A DNA stretch of 64,000 bases from Paenibacillus aceris (GCF_017874035.1 NZ_JAGGKV010000008.1:62001-126000); one strand, 5' to 3'. Positions 1-8,742 are shown, counted from the stretch's first letter. Numbers and translations are program-made. Notes: generated by a model not told the origin, from the letters alone.

Positions 1-24
1 ATAATTATTTGGAGGTAATATATT

Positions 25-225
25 ATGGAAACAGGCACAGTAAAATGGTTTAACGCAGAGAAAGGTTTTGGTTTTATCGAAGTTGAGGGCGGAAATGACG
101 TATTCGTACATTTCTCCGCGATTCAAGGCGATGGTTTTAAATCCCTGGACGAAGGACAACGTGTTCAATTTAACGTAGCCCAAGGCAACCGCGGTCCTCA
201 AGCCGAGAACGTTGTAAAACTGTAA
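25..225 (+). CDS. Cold-shock protein (CspA/CspB family)
   Basis: A 66-residue single cold-shock domain that binds single-stranded RNA/DNA and acts as a cytoplasmic RNA chaperone. RNP1 (KGFGFI, residues 13-18) and RNP2 (VFVHF, residues 26-30) are intact, and the length is standard for the family. The ATG has a GGAGG ribosome binding site at 11-15. The promoter and the long 5' leader typical of cold-shock genes lie outside the window. A strong terminator follows directly. The next gene on the same strand is a YdjO-type cold-inducible gene, which fits a cold-response neighbourhood. The paralogue (CspA, B, C or D) cannot be decided here. Confidence 0.96.
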   Translation: METGTVKWFNAEKGFGFIEVEGGNDVFVHFSAIQGDGFKSLDEGQRVQFNVAQGNRGPQAENVVKL

Positions 226-235
226 TACACAAAGC

Positions 236-271
236 AAACTGTCCTTAACATGTGTTAAGGGCAGTTTTTTT
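236..271 (+). terminator. Rho-independent terminator of csp
   Basis: Inverted repeat AAACTGtCCTTAACA / TGTTAAGGgCAGTTT with almost no loop, followed by a run of T. It lies 11 bases after the csp stop codon and separates csp from ydjO. Confidence 0.85.
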
Positions 272-273
272 AA

Positions 274-328
274 GTAGATAAGAAAGTATAAGTTTTTTAC
301 TTTTGCTTCGCATCTACCTTGACAAACG
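274..328 (+). repeat. 55-bp repeat, copy A
   Basis: Read on the plus strand this segment is identical over 55 bases to the minus strand of 31906-31960; the match ends abruptly at both edges. It starts with GTAGAT (274-279) and contains ATCTAC at 312-317, with AAAGTA/TACTTT inside, so an interrupted stem-loop is possible. It lies between the csp terminator and the ydjO ribosome binding site. It may be a mobile-element end or a dispersed intergenic repeat. Confidence 0.85.
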
Positions 329-384
329 TGCTCGTCCTAAAAGGACGATGAAGTCGTTTATCCTTGTCTAAGGAGGAGTTAACT

Positions 385-612
385 TTGTATTTTCGAAGAA
401 AATTATTAGAAGATCTACCTCAGGAAAACACTAAAATCTGGGCTTGCGGGAAGGAAGATTGTAATGGCTGGATTCGAGACAATTTTGCTTTTGAGTATGT
501 TCCAACTTGCCACCAGTGCCTCACTCCTATGATTAGCAGTGTTAAGATGCTTCCTCTCCTTGACAATCCCAATATTGATATGAAGTCCCTAAATAGAGGA
601 ATACAGATCTAA
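385..612 (+). CDS. ydjO: Cold-inducible protein, YdjO family
   Basis: A 75-residue protein with four cysteines in a C-x4-C...C-x2-C layout (C21, C26, C42, C45), a probable zinc knuckle as in the YdjO cold-inducible family of Bacillales. The start is TTG at 385, because AAGGAGG (370-376) lies 8 bases upstream; the longer frame from 364 would translate the ribosome binding site itself. A short perfect hairpin (CGTCCT/AGGACG, 333-347) sits just upstream and could affect the leader RNA. The molecular role of the family is unknown; the cold-response link rests on the family and on the adjacent cold-shock gene. Confidence 0.85.
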   Translation: MYFRRKLLEDLPQENTKIWACGKEDCNGWIRDNFAFEYVPTCHQCLTPMISSVKMLPLLDNPNIDMKSLNRGIQI

Positions 613-652
613 TAGAATTCCCCCCTGTTTAAATGGATTGCAACAAATTTGA

Positions 653-1510
653 TTACTCACAAATGCTTGCTTCGTATACGAGCAAAGAGCCATCATTATC
701 ATCGGGAACCGCATAAAGCCTCAACTTTTGACCAGCGGACTCTAAGTACACAGGATTACGGGTAATCACGTGTCCTTGAGGTGAAAATTCAGTGATAGGT
801 ACCTCATGAATCATATCCAATGTTTTCATGTCAATCAGGGCTAATCCACCCAACTCGTATGGTTGGGAATTGCACCCTGCAGGATTGGACAGCTCAGAGA
901 TACCACTCACAATCATTTTCCCTTCGCCTACATAATGCCCATCTTGATAGTCGATAAAGTGGCTCGAGTTTTCTTTCACAAGCTGCAGTTGCCCATTCGG
1001 GTTCCATTCATAGAATTTGCGTGACCCCCAGCTATTACCAATAAGCTTTCCATTGTAACCTTCACGGACCAATCCTCCGATATGATCATGGACTCGGAAC
1101 GATTCTTCTGCTTTCATTGTCCTAGGGTCTACTTTGTAAACGATCGATTGGCTGTTGGGCCGGTATTCGGCGACAGGAACCCAAATATGATTACCATCAT
1201 AATCAATACCGCCTGGGTGATAAATGTTGCCTTCACCCAAAGGCGTATCATGTACAAGCTCCCCTTGATCGTCAAAGACAAACAAGTGACCGACTCCCAT
1301 TCCTGGAGTACGATCATGACCATGACTGGGCTCGTCGTATTTAACTGGTACTTCGATAAGTTCAACCGAGGACAAATAAAAGTGCTTCCCGATACGAACA
1401 ATCCCTTGAGCGTGGTAATTGTTAAATTGCAGATCGATTTTATCAGTAAGTTCCCATTTTGTACTGCGTGTAAGCTTTCGAAACTGCGCAATTAGCTTTT
1501 GATTATCCAT
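653..1510 (-). CDS. DUF6454-like protein (beta-propeller-type)
   Basis: A 285-residue soluble protein without signal peptide or membrane segment. Repeated beta-rich blocks with Gly-His, WxP and YPxG-like turns look like a propeller or strictosidine-synthase-like fold, and the sequence resembles DUF6454 proteins. Ribosome binding site GAAGGAT lies before the ATG. It is the last gene of the leftward ABC/phosphodiesterase operon, 31 bases after the GDPD gene, so a role in handling the same substrate (a lactonase- or esterase-like step) is plausible but inferred. No catalytic motif was identified with confidence. No clear terminator lies between it and ydjO, which converges on it. Confidence 0.7.
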   Translation of the reverse strand: MDNQKLIAQFRKLTRSTKWELTDKIDLQFNNYHAQGIVRIGKHFYLSSVELIEVPVKYDEPSHGHDRTPGMGVGHLFVFDDQGELVHDTPLGEGNIYHPGGIDYDGNHIWVPVAEYRPNSQSIVYKVDPRTMKAEESFRVHDHIGGLVREGYNGKLIGNSWGSRKFYEWNPNGQLQLVKENSSHFIDYQDGHYVGEGKMIVSGISELSNPAGCNSQPYELGGLALIDMKTLDMIHEVPITEFSPQGHVITRNPVYLESAGQKLRLYAVPDDNDGSLLVYEASICE

Positions 1511-1541
1511 AAATGTTATCCTTCCGAAGGTATACTGGGAT

Positions 1542-2294
1542 TTATTGCATCCTTTGCTTCAATTGCACCAACCCTGCCACATTCCGTGTTGTTATCGATG
1601 CAACGCCTAAATCGACATACGTACGCATCATTTCTTCCTCATTCACCGTCCATACATAAACCGGCAGATCTATGGACGCAGCATAATCCATTAGCTCTTG
1701 ACGAACGATACTATGGTGGATATTGATGCCAAAACATGAGGCTGCAAGAGCATCCTCACAGGTTTGTACCATAGCTTCTCTATATGGAAGTGTTCTAAAC
1801 AGGTTGTGGTCGGTATTCAGCAATTTGCGTATTTCCGGGTTCAACTGCTGAGCCAACATCGCCCGTTCGATCTCACATCCGGACAGAAACGCTTGCGATA
1901 GCATGCCATATTTCTTCACCAACGCAACGGCTGTTTCGATACTTTCGTCAACTTTCAGATCCAAATTCACAACTTTACCAGAAGCTTGGATAAGCGGCAG
2001 CATGTCTTCCAGCCTGCAGATTTGAATCGTTTCACGCAGTTCCCCCTGCGTGACCTCAAACCGGAGCTCTCTTAATTCTTCGAAACTCGTTTGTGAGAGG
2101 GACAATTTTTCCCCTTCTACGGTGATCCATTCATCATCATGAGCCAAAACCGGGATGCCATCCTTAGTCACTCTAACGTCTTCCTCTAGCACGTCTGCAC
2201 CAAACTGAAGTCCTGTTTGTACGGAATGCAGCGTATGATCAAGTGTGTTCATACTGCCGCAATGAGCAGTTATGAGCGGAAATCGATACTTCAT
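1542..2294 (-). CDS. Glycerophosphodiester phosphodiesterase family protein
   Basis: About 250 residues with the GDPD TIM-barrel pattern: an N-terminal AHCG block, then GADVLEEDVRVTKDG and the AHDD block holding the acidic metal ligands and second histidine. Family members hydrolyse glycerophosphodiesters to glycerol-3-phosphate and an alcohol. Here the usual HRG motif reads HCG and the normal ENT motif is replaced by a TLDHT stretch, so activity or specificity may be altered. An ATG at 2315 overlaps the upstream stop (ATGA), but ATG 2294 has AAAGGAAG at good spacing and is preferred. No signal peptide, so it should act on imported substrate in the cytoplasm. Confidence 0.85.
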   Translation of the reverse strand: MKYRFPLITAHCGSMNTLDHTLHSVQTGLQFGADVLEEDVRVTKDGIPVLAHDDEWITVEGEKLSLSQTSFEELRELRFEVTQGELRETIQICRLEDMLPLIQASGKVVNLDLKVDESIETAVALVKKYGMLSQAFLSGCEIERAMLAQQLNPEIRKLLNTDHNLFRTLPYREAMVQTCEDALAASCFGINIHHSIVRQELMDYAASIDLPVYVWTVNEEEMMRTYVDLGVASITTRNVAGLVQLKQRMQ

Positions 2295-2311
2295 GATGCG
2301 AAAACTTCCTT

Positions 2312-3304
2312 TCATCTATCGGCATATATAGCGTTTGTAAATGCGACTAAAGTCCGAACTCCGCGAACTATAGCTCGAAGTTCTGCTCGAATCCATAAAA
2401 GTTCGTCGCCAGGAATTTCGATCACGATATTCGGCTGATCCTCAATCACTATTTGTTCACTCAAAACACCTGAATTTCCAATCAGAATAAGTGTGTATTG
2501 GGGCTTTGGAAAATTCCATAATCCTTTACGCACGTGATAATCTATGCTTATGTGAGCCTTGTAACTATGACTTTGATCATGCACAGGAATGCAATCACCT
2601 ATTCCGTACACCGCAGCTTCAGATCTAAGAGAAAACGATACTAGCGGTCCCAACGTTACAGAGACCTTCCCCTCCGAAAGTGCCCGAACCGCTCGTTGAG
2701 TCAAAGTCTCCTCCCCATCATCGATATCGAGATATGTCACCGATACTGGTTCATCCGTATGCTCCTGAGCGTGCCAATCGCGCCCTGAAGTGGCTGCAAT
2801 TTTATAGCCTTCGTTCAGTTTGTCGGTCCATAATCGGTAGGCGCGTTCATTGTCCGTTTTTATGGAAGGAAATGTGCCTGACCATACCTCGATATAGTCG
2901 ATAGCGTTCCAATCCTCAATGTTAAATTCCCAATAACAGCCAGTACAAATTGGACTTCCTATCCGAAATGGATGTGCCATACCGACGATTCCCCCGCTGC
3001 TATGGACTTCGGCAATCCCTTTATGGATATTGTTAGGGCCAGCCAAACGCCAGTCAACAAAATTAGGCAGTCCTATCGTAACCATATGCCCATAAAAGGT
3101 CGTCCATTCCATCCCCGAAATAATTGAAATTCCGGTTTCTTGTTCCACGACGTGCTTGTCATTTAAACCCGTCATCGTATTATGGTCGGTTAAAGCTATA
3201 CACTCGAAACCAAGCGCTTTTGCACCATTTGCCAGCTCTATAAGTGTTTGTTTTCCATCGCTGTGGAAAGTATGACTGTGTAATTCACAAGCAATCCAAG
3301 GCAT
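2312..3304 (-). CDS. PHP-domain metallohydrolase (CehA/McbA family)
   Basis: A 330-residue protein opening with the PHP motif HSHTFHSDG (H9, H11, D16), followed by ALTDHNT, a MEWTTF/GHMV block and a C-terminal SGRDWH block; these supply the metal-binding His/Asp residues of PHP phosphoesterases. CehA/McbA relatives hydrolyse phospho- or carboxylic esters. The start is ATG 3304 because GAGGAGG lies immediately upstream, inside the end of the preceding gene; an in-frame extension to 3367 has no such signal. Five-base spacing from the preceding gene and an ATGA overlap with the next indicate translational coupling. The likely role is phosphoester hydrolysis of a transported solute. Confidence 0.88.
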   Translation of the reverse strand: MPWIACELHSHTFHSDGKQTLIELANGAKALGFECIALTDHNTMTGLNDKHVVEQETGISIISGMEWTTFYGHMVTIGLPNFVDWRLAGPNNIHKGIAEVHSSGGIVGMAHPFRIGSPICTGCYWEFNIEDWNAIDYIEVWSGTFPSIKTDNERAYRLWTDKLNEGYKIAATSGRDWHAQEHTDEPVSVTYLDIDDGEETLTQRAVRALSEGKVSVTLGPLVSFSLRSEAAVYGIGDCIPVHDQSHSYKAHISIDYHVRKGLWNFPKPQYTLILIGNSGVLSEQIVIEDQPNIVIEIPGDELLWIRAELRAIVRGVRTLVAFTNAIYADR

Positions 3305-3308
3305 CCGC

Positions 3309-3773
3309 TTATGCCTCCTCTTGATGAATATGCATGGTATATCGGCAGCTTTCTGTAACAATCGCATGCAAGCTTAGAGTTACGTTCCACAAGCCTGCCG
3401 GCAATTTACCACTGATAAAGCCGGGCGAAGCTTCCAATTCACTTATAACTAATAACTGTTCGGGATCGTGCCGATGCCCTGCACCGCGGTGCCGTTCAGG
3501 GTCGTCGACGGATAGGGTGATCAAGTTTTTCAGCGGCAGGAAGGATTCCCATTTCGCTTGCAATCGCTCACTCTGATTGGGCTCCGTGTACTTGTGTATA
3601 CTCTTTAATATCATCGATTTCGATATTTCCCGATCTTCTAGATTTTTGGGCTCATAAGCAAAATGGATCCTTAGCTTGCCAACGTGACTGCCTAAGTGAA
3701 ACTGATATGAAATATGAGTTTTGGAAGAATTGGGATGTACAATCCCTTGTACATCCAGAATTAGTTGGTTCAT
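3309..3773 (-). CDS. Hypothetical beta-rich protein, partner of the PHP hydrolase
   Basis: A 154-residue protein with alternating hydrophobic residues and no signal peptide or membrane segment, probably a beta-sandwich. A block reading like VGKLRIHFAYEPKN is reminiscent of the beta-domain seen N-terminal to some CehA/McbA PHP proteins (recalled, not searched), so this may be that domain carried as a separate gene. The ATG at 3773 overlaps the permease stop (ATGA) with GAGG just upstream. Acidic and His-rich residues near the middle (around HRGAGHRHDPEQ) could bind metal. It stands between an ABC permease and the PHP enzyme in a tightly packed operon. Confidence 0.7.
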   Translation of the reverse strand: MNQLILDVQGIVHPNSSKTHISYQFHLGSHVGKLRIHFAYEPKNLEDREISKSMILKSIHKYTEPNQSERLQAKWESFLPLKNLITLSVDDPERHRGAGHRHDPEQLLVISELEASPGFISGKLPAGLWNVTLSLHAIVTESCRYTMHIHQEEA

Positions 3774-4615
3774 CGGGACCTCGCACTCTCTTCGGTAATC
3801 ATGCTGCGGATATAAAAGTACCCCATTACGGAACAAAGCAGGAACGTAAAGAAGGCAATCGCTGCAGCTAATTGTTTTTCTTGGAATACGCCGAAAACTT
3901 GTTCCATGGACACCCCTATCATTTGTGGAGCGTTAGGTCCAATCAGAAACGGCGCTGTGAACGAACCGATCACGCCCATGAACACAAAGGTGACGGCAAC
4001 AAGTAAAGTCTTATAAGTGAGCGGCAAAATGAAGCGTATGAAAATTTGCAATTTACGTGCTCCAACATCCTTCGCGCTTTCAATAATAGAATTAGGGACC
4101 GCGGATAAAGCTGACCCAAGCAGCATCGTTGTAAAAGGAATGTTAAACCACAAATTCGCGATAATAATCCCTTTCATATCGAAAATAATCCGCGGCATTT
4201 CCCCTCCATTGAGCATTAGTAAAATGCGGGATACCCATCCATGGTTACCAAGCAGTTGAATTAACCCATACGTAGCAATGACGGAGGGGATAAAGATTGG
4301 AATCATGTACATATTGCGAATCCATTTCACCATCGTCCCGTTATTAAATCTCATATAAGCAGCCAGGGCATAACTGATAATAAGCACGAGAATGACCGAT
4401 ACAATCGTCACTTCCAGTGTAAAAATGATGTTGGATCGCATCACCTTATCCGTAAATAGATACGTATAATTAGACAAATCGTAGCCGCCGGATTTATTGG
4501 TCAGACTCTCTTTAAAGGAAATGATGATTGGAATGACGACAGTGACGAAGAGCAATAAAAAAGAGGGGATGACTAGAAGTAATCCCAGTATCCCCATTTT
4601 CATTTGTTTACTCAT
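3770..4615 (-). CDS. ABC transporter permease (PotB/CysT-like)
   Basis: A 281-residue inner-membrane protein with about six hydrophobic segments and the permease EAA loop (SAKDVGARKLQIFIRFILP). It is one of two permeases of a binding-protein-dependent importer whose ATPase, second permease and binding protein lie directly upstream. The gene starts in an ATGA overlap with the binding-protein stop. The arrangement permease-ATPase-binding protein-permease resembles importers for iron, polyamines, thiamine or organophosphonates. Downstream phosphodiesterases suggest a phosphorylated substrate. Confidence 0.92.
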   Translation of the reverse strand: MSKQMKMGILGLLLVIPSFLLLFVTVVIPIIISFKESLTNKSGGYDLSNYTYLFTDKVMRSNIIFTLEVTIVSVILVLIISYALAAYMRFNNGTMVKWIRNMYMIPIFIPSVIATYGLIQLLGNHGWVSRILLMLNGGEMPRIIFDMKGIIIANLWFNIPFTTMLLGSALSAVPNSIIESAKDVGARKLQIFIRFILPLTYKTLLVAVTFVFMGVIGSFTAPFLIGPNAPQMIGVSMEQVFGVFQEKQLAAAIAFFTFLLCSVMGYFYIRSMITEESARSR

Positions 4616-5790
4616 TGCGCAGCAACATCACTTTGCCAGCGTTTGGTCATATCTTTGTCCAATTCGCCGATATTGAAGGAGCGGAATCCTTCGGATGCAC
4701 CTTTGAATGAATCTTGAATTTCTTTTGACATACTAGAAAGCTTAATCCCTGGGAAGCCATGCATTTTGTCTACAACCACGCCTTGTGCTTCAGGTGAAAG
4801 AACGAAATCCAGGAATTTGTATACAGCATCCTTCTTTTCCGATAGCTTAGGCACCATTAAGTAAGTTGGTCCTCCGTTAAAACCTGGCGTAATTTGGGCC
4901 ATTTTTGTTGTTTTGGGAAGTTGTCCTTTAGCCACTTGCTCAAGTACCATATCCGACCATGCCGGAATCATATCAACTTCACCGCTCGTCAATAAATCTA
5001 AAGTACCTTGGTTCTTCTTAGGATAAATACCTTTGCCATAAACGGATTTTCCTAGCTCCTTGAGCAGTGCAAAGCCTTGATCCCACCCTTTTTCTACACT
5101 TGGATCGGAATTATGAATAGCTTCTTCAGGCAGGAACTTGTACAGGGCTGTTGCTACAAAAGAGTTGCCTGCCCCCCCTGTGGATGGATCGTTATAGGCG
5201 AATCTGTCCGGATTTTTCTTGATCCAATCGTATAGTTCATCCAAAGTAGTTGGAGGTGTTTTTACTTTATCACTGTTATAAGCCAATACAACCGCAGAGG
5301 AGCGATAAGGAATAGCCATATTGGAGATATCTTTTAACGTTTTCTCATCTACGCTGGCCAGGTTTTTGATTTTGTCAGCGGGCAACGCAGCCCATAGATC
5401 ATCTTTTTGTCCCCGTGTCACATAAGACAAACCATCTTCATACAAATCGATATCGCCAGAGCCTTTATTCGCTTGTTTAGCTGCCGTAATGCGGTCATAG
5501 GTTGGCTGCGCACCAGTTCCTGAAGGAATATAAACCGGTTTTACTTTAATATCCGCATTTTGTTTCTCGAACATAGGAATTAGCGTATCCCATAGGTCTT
5601 TTACATTTTGCGAGCCGGTAAAATAGAAGTTAAATTCGACAGGCTGTTTACTGCCTGCTGTTTCTTTGGCCGGACTGCTGCTTTGAGCTGCGGAACCTGC
5701 ATTTGTCGAAGAAGTGCCGCACCCGGATACAAAAGCAGCAGTGGCGGTCATTAACGTTACTAACATAATAGCGGATTTCTTGCGAAACAT
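4612..5790 (-). CDS. ABC transporter substrate-binding lipoprotein
   Basis: A 392-residue extracellular solute-binding protein. It has an N-terminal signal with lipobox VSGC (Cys about residue 24), then a Ser/Ala-rich linker and a two-lobed binding fold of the PotD/iron/2-aminoethylphosphonate type. Ribosome binding site AAGGAGGA lies before the ATG. It should be lipid-anchored on the outer face of the membrane and deliver ligand to the two neighbouring permeases. The ligand cannot be read from the sequence; the operon's GDPD and PHP enzymes point to a glycerophosphodiester or similar phosphoester. Confidence 0.93.
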   Translation of the reverse strand: MFRKKSAIMLVTLMTATAAFVSGCGTSSTNAGSAAQSSSPAKETAGSKQPVEFNFYFTGSQNVKDLWDTLIPMFEKQNADIKVKPVYIPSGTGAQPTYDRITAAKQANKGSGDIDLYEDGLSYVTRGQKDDLWAALPADKIKNLASVDEKTLKDISNMAIPYRSSAVVLAYNSDKVKTPPTTLDELYDWIKKNPDRFAYNDPSTGGAGNSFVATALYKFLPEEAIHNSDPSVEKGWDQGFALLKELGKSVYGKGIYPKKNQGTLDLLTSGEVDMIPAWSDMVLEQVAKGQLPKTTKMAQITPGFNGGPTYLMVPKLSEKKDAVYKFLDFVLSPEAQGVVVDKMHGFPGIKLSSMSKEIQDSFKGASEGFRSFNIGELDKDMTKRWQSDVAAQ

Positions 5791-5814
5791 AGATGATTCC
5801 TCCTTGGGATGGGT

Positions 5815-6846
5815 TTAATTTTCCGAATAAGCTAAAACTTTTGCAAAGTTTGCTTTGACATGTTGACCTGTATAAAGATCCCTGACAGAATCCCGTGGTT
5901 CAAACGCCCGAATGGTTCCGTACTCCGGCAAATGGATGGACACTTCAGCATAATGTCCAAGCACCATAACCTGTTTGATCACTCCTGAAAGACCATGTCC
6001 CTCTTCACTTTCGATCAATACGTCTTCAGGTCGAACAGCCAGTTTTACGTGTCCGGTCAGATTTTTTGAATTCGGAAAACTTAAATGCCCTACGGTTACC
6101 CGCTCGGCTGCGATCACCCCTTTCAAAAAGTTCATTTTGCCGATAAATTGGGATACAAACAACGTACTCGGTTCATCGTAAATCTCTTGCGGGGAAGCGA
6201 TTTGCTCGATATTTCCTTGGTTCATAACGACAATGCGGTCTGAAATCGATAGCGCTTCTTCTTGATCATGCGTGACAAATACCATCGTAAGGCCCGTTTT
6301 GGATTGAATTTCTCGCAGTTCTTCTCTCATTTCGTGACGAAGCTTGGCATCCAGTGCGGAAAAAGGTTCATCGAGCAAAAGAACGGCAGGTTTCAGGAGT
6401 AAAGATCTCGCAACCGCGATCCGCTGCTGCTGACCACCGGAGAGTTCACCCGGGTATTTAAGCTCTGCTCCAGGCAAGCGAACCAGTTGAAGGACTTCCT
6501 TTACAGCCTTATCGATGTCCGCCATTTTCATCTTGCGTATTTTAAGACCGAATGCCAGGTTGTCAAAAACAGTCATATGCGGCCATAGATTGTAGCCTTG
6601 AAATACCATGGAGGTCGGACGTTTTTCCGGAGGCGTACGAACCACACTTTTGCCCTCGATAAGAATGTCACCTGAATCCGGGTCAAGAAAACCACCGATG
6701 CTGCGAAGCACCGTTGTCTTGCCGCAGCCAGATGGGCCAAGCAGTGTGATTAGCTCACCCTTACGAACATCGAGTGAGATATTGGTTACCCCTTCTCCTG
6801 TTTTGTAGCGCTTCGTCAATTGTTTAACGGAAAGCTGAATTTCCAT
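5815..6846 (-). CDS. ABC transporter ATP-binding protein (PotA/FbpC-like)
   Basis: A 343-residue ATPase with Walker A GPSGCGKTT (about residues 37-45), signature LSGGQQQR, Walker B LLLDEP, a D-loop and switch histidine, followed by a C-terminal TOBE-like regulatory domain (about residues 240-340). It powers the importer formed by the two flanking permeases and the binding lipoprotein. Ribosome binding site AAGGGGGC precedes the ATG. Having its own ATPase sets this operon apart from the other two ABC importers of the window, which show only permeases and binding proteins. Confidence 0.95.
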   Translation of the reverse strand: MEIQLSVKQLTKRYKTGEGVTNISLDVRKGELITLLGPSGCGKTTVLRSIGGFLDPDSGDILIEGKSVVRTPPEKRPTSMVFQGYNLWPHMTVFDNLAFGLKIRKMKMADIDKAVKEVLQLVRLPGAELKYPGELSGGQQQRIAVARSLLLKPAVLLLDEPFSALDAKLRHEMREELREIQSKTGLTMVFVTHDQEEALSISDRIVVMNQGNIEQIASPQEIYDEPSTLFVSQFIGKMNFLKGVIAAERVTVGHLSFPNSKNLTGHVKLAVRPEDVLIESEEGHGLSGVIKQVMVLGHYAEVSIHLPEYGTIRAFEPRDSVRDLYTGQHVKANFAKVLAYSEN

Positions 6847-6880
6847 AATTGCCCCCTTCTATTCGCTAGTTGATCTGTCA

Positions 6881-7705
6881 TCATTTGAGTTGGAAGCCGC
6901 TGGACATAATATCCGCGCTTACGAAGCGCTGTGCAGCCAACAGTAGGATAATCGTCGGCGCTGTCAAAATAATAGAAAATACAGCACCCGCGTAGGCTGG
7001 ATAATCGCTAATGATCGAATACATGACAATCGGCATCGTTTTATAATTGGGGATGCCCACAAGAAAAGTGCCCTGAGCTTCATCTAGCGAGTTAAGGAAT
7101 GTAAAAATCGAAGCTACGATAATGCCAGGCATCGCCATAGGCAGCGTAATACTGCGGAATACACGGAACGGACTCGCCCCCACATCCCTGGCCGACTCCT
7201 CTTGAGCCATATGCACATTGCGGAATGCGGCCGTTGGAATCCAGGTCATGAACATGAGCACGTTGATCATATGAATCAACACCACCCCCACCAAAGTGTT
7301 CATTAGTCCGAGTTTGTAGAACAGCACGGCGATCGAAACATAAAGTCCCATTTTCGGAAAAGCATGTGTCAGCAGAAACGAGAACAAGAAGAAACGACTG
7401 AGCGGAAACCGTATGCGAGCAAATGCATAGGCTGCCGGGATACAAAGTACAATGGACAGTGCGGTCACAATCGATGCGATGATAAAAGATAAGCCGATCG
7501 ATTTCGCGATATCCTCTTGCTGGAACACAAACGCCCACCATTTCAGTGACCATTCGTGCGGTAAAACATCCGGGTAGTTCCATTTGCCTGTGAAAGCCAG
7601 TATAGCTAGATTAAGAAGCGGGCCTAAGAAAAAGATAACGAACACAACAAGTATGATAAACTCCACGATTTTTCGTGGGCCTATCGCTTTTAAATACCAA
7701 CGCAT
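6881..7705 (-). CDS. ABC transporter permease (PotC-like)
   Basis: A 274-residue membrane protein with about six hydrophobic helices and a permease EAA loop (SARDVGASPFRVFRSITLP). It is the first transporter gene after the LacI-type regulator and the second permease subunit of the importer. AGGAGTG lies upstream of the ATG. Its partner permease is encoded at 3770-4615, with the ATPase and binding protein genes in between. Confidence 0.92.
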   Translation of the reverse strand: MRWYLKAIGPRKIVEFIILVVFVIFFLGPLLNLAILAFTGKWNYPDVLPHEWSLKWWAFVFQQEDIAKSIGLSFIIASIVTALSIVLCIPAAYAFARIRFPLSRFFLFSFLLTHAFPKMGLYVSIAVLFYKLGLMNTLVGVVLIHMINVLMFMTWIPTAAFRNVHMAQEESARDVGASPFRVFRSITLPMAMPGIIVASIFTFLNSLDEAQGTFLVGIPNYKTMPIVMYSIISDYPAYAGAVFSIILTAPTIILLLAAQRFVSADIMSSGFQLK

Positions 7706-7734
7706 TTGGGCTAATCACTCCTATTCAAGCTCTT

Positions 7735-8742
7735 TTACTTTGTCGATTGCCGGATAATCATTTTGGGGACAAGCTGCTTGGGATTCTCAACGTTCGGTTC
7801 CTGACGGATGAGCTTGTCCAACAAGCTGAAAGCCTGAATCCCCATTTCCTCTGTATTGACCCTGACGGTTGTTAAAGAAGGAGAAAACATATCGGCAAAA
7901 TCGATATCGTCAAAGCCTACAACCGCTACCTGGTCTGGAATACGAACGGATTGCTCCAACATAAACTTCATGGCGCCCAGCGCGATCATATCGTTGGTGG
8001 CGAAGATCGACGTGTAGCCGCCAGCGCGAAATTGCTCCCAATAACTACGCATTAACTCATATCCCTCACCGAAAGTGGAAGTCGATGCCTGCAAGATCGA
8101 AGATGATGGGATCGCACACCCGACTTCTTCCAAGTAATTTTTAAAACCTTTCAACCTCAAATTGTGGCTGCGATGCGTCTGTGGTCCGGCGATTACGAAA
8201 ATCCGCCTATGCCCTAATTCCGATAAAAAGTCGGCGACCATTCGTCCGCCTTCTTCGTCTTGATTCACAATATGGATGACATTATCGACCTCTGTAGAAC
8301 CATTGACCATCACGTAGGGAACTCCGAAGTTAGTGATGTAATCAATGACATTTTGCTGCAGGCGGCTGATTAGGATCAATCCGTCCACTCGTTTCTCCAT
8401 CATAAAATCGGCGGATCGCAGCGACATTTCATGATCCGTCGTTACGAAAACGGAGTAATTCTGACTTGCAGCTGACATTAATATGGCGTCAAGAATTTTA
8501 CCGTAGAACGGATGAGACGCAATGGGATGATGCCTGCGATAAATAAGGACGCCAATGTTGTGCGTTCTCTGTGAAACCATAGCCCTTGCGACTGCATTGG
8601 GCTTATATTGCAATTCTTCAATCAGCTGGAGTACCTTATCACGTACTTCCAGGCTGGTATAGCCCTTGCCAGAAATCACACGCGACACGGTTGACTTGGA
8701 TACACCAGCACGTTGGGCAATCTCTTTAATCGTAATCTCCAA
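7735..8742 (-). CDS. LacI family transcriptional regulator
   Basis: A 335-residue regulator. The N-terminal LacI helix-turn-helix (TIKEIAQRAGVSKSTVSRVI) and hinge are followed by a periplasmic-binding-protein-like effector domain. The start is a TTG at 8742 with a poor ribosome binding site, which suggests low expression. It is the first gene of the leftward ABC/phosphodiesterase operon and a LacI-type palindrome lies 20 bases upstream, so it probably represses itself and the operon until the ligand or a breakdown product binds. The effector is unknown. Confidence 0.93.
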   Translation of the reverse strand: MEITIKEIAQRAGVSKSTVSRVISGKGYTSLEVRDKVLQLIEELQYKPNAVARAMVSQRTHNIGVLIYRRHHPIASHPFYGKILDAILMSAASQNYSVFVTTDHEMSLRSADFMMEKRVDGLILISRLQQNVIDYITNFGVPYVMVNGSTEVDNVIHIVNQDEEGGRMVADFLSELGHRRIFVIAGPQTHRSHNLRLKGFKNYLEEVGCAIPSSSILQASTSTFGEGYELMRSYWEQFRAGGYTSIFATNDMIALGAMKFMLEQSVRIPDQVAVVGFDDIDFADMFSPSLTTVRVNTEEMGIQAFSLLDKLIRQEPNVENPKQLVPKMIIRQSTK

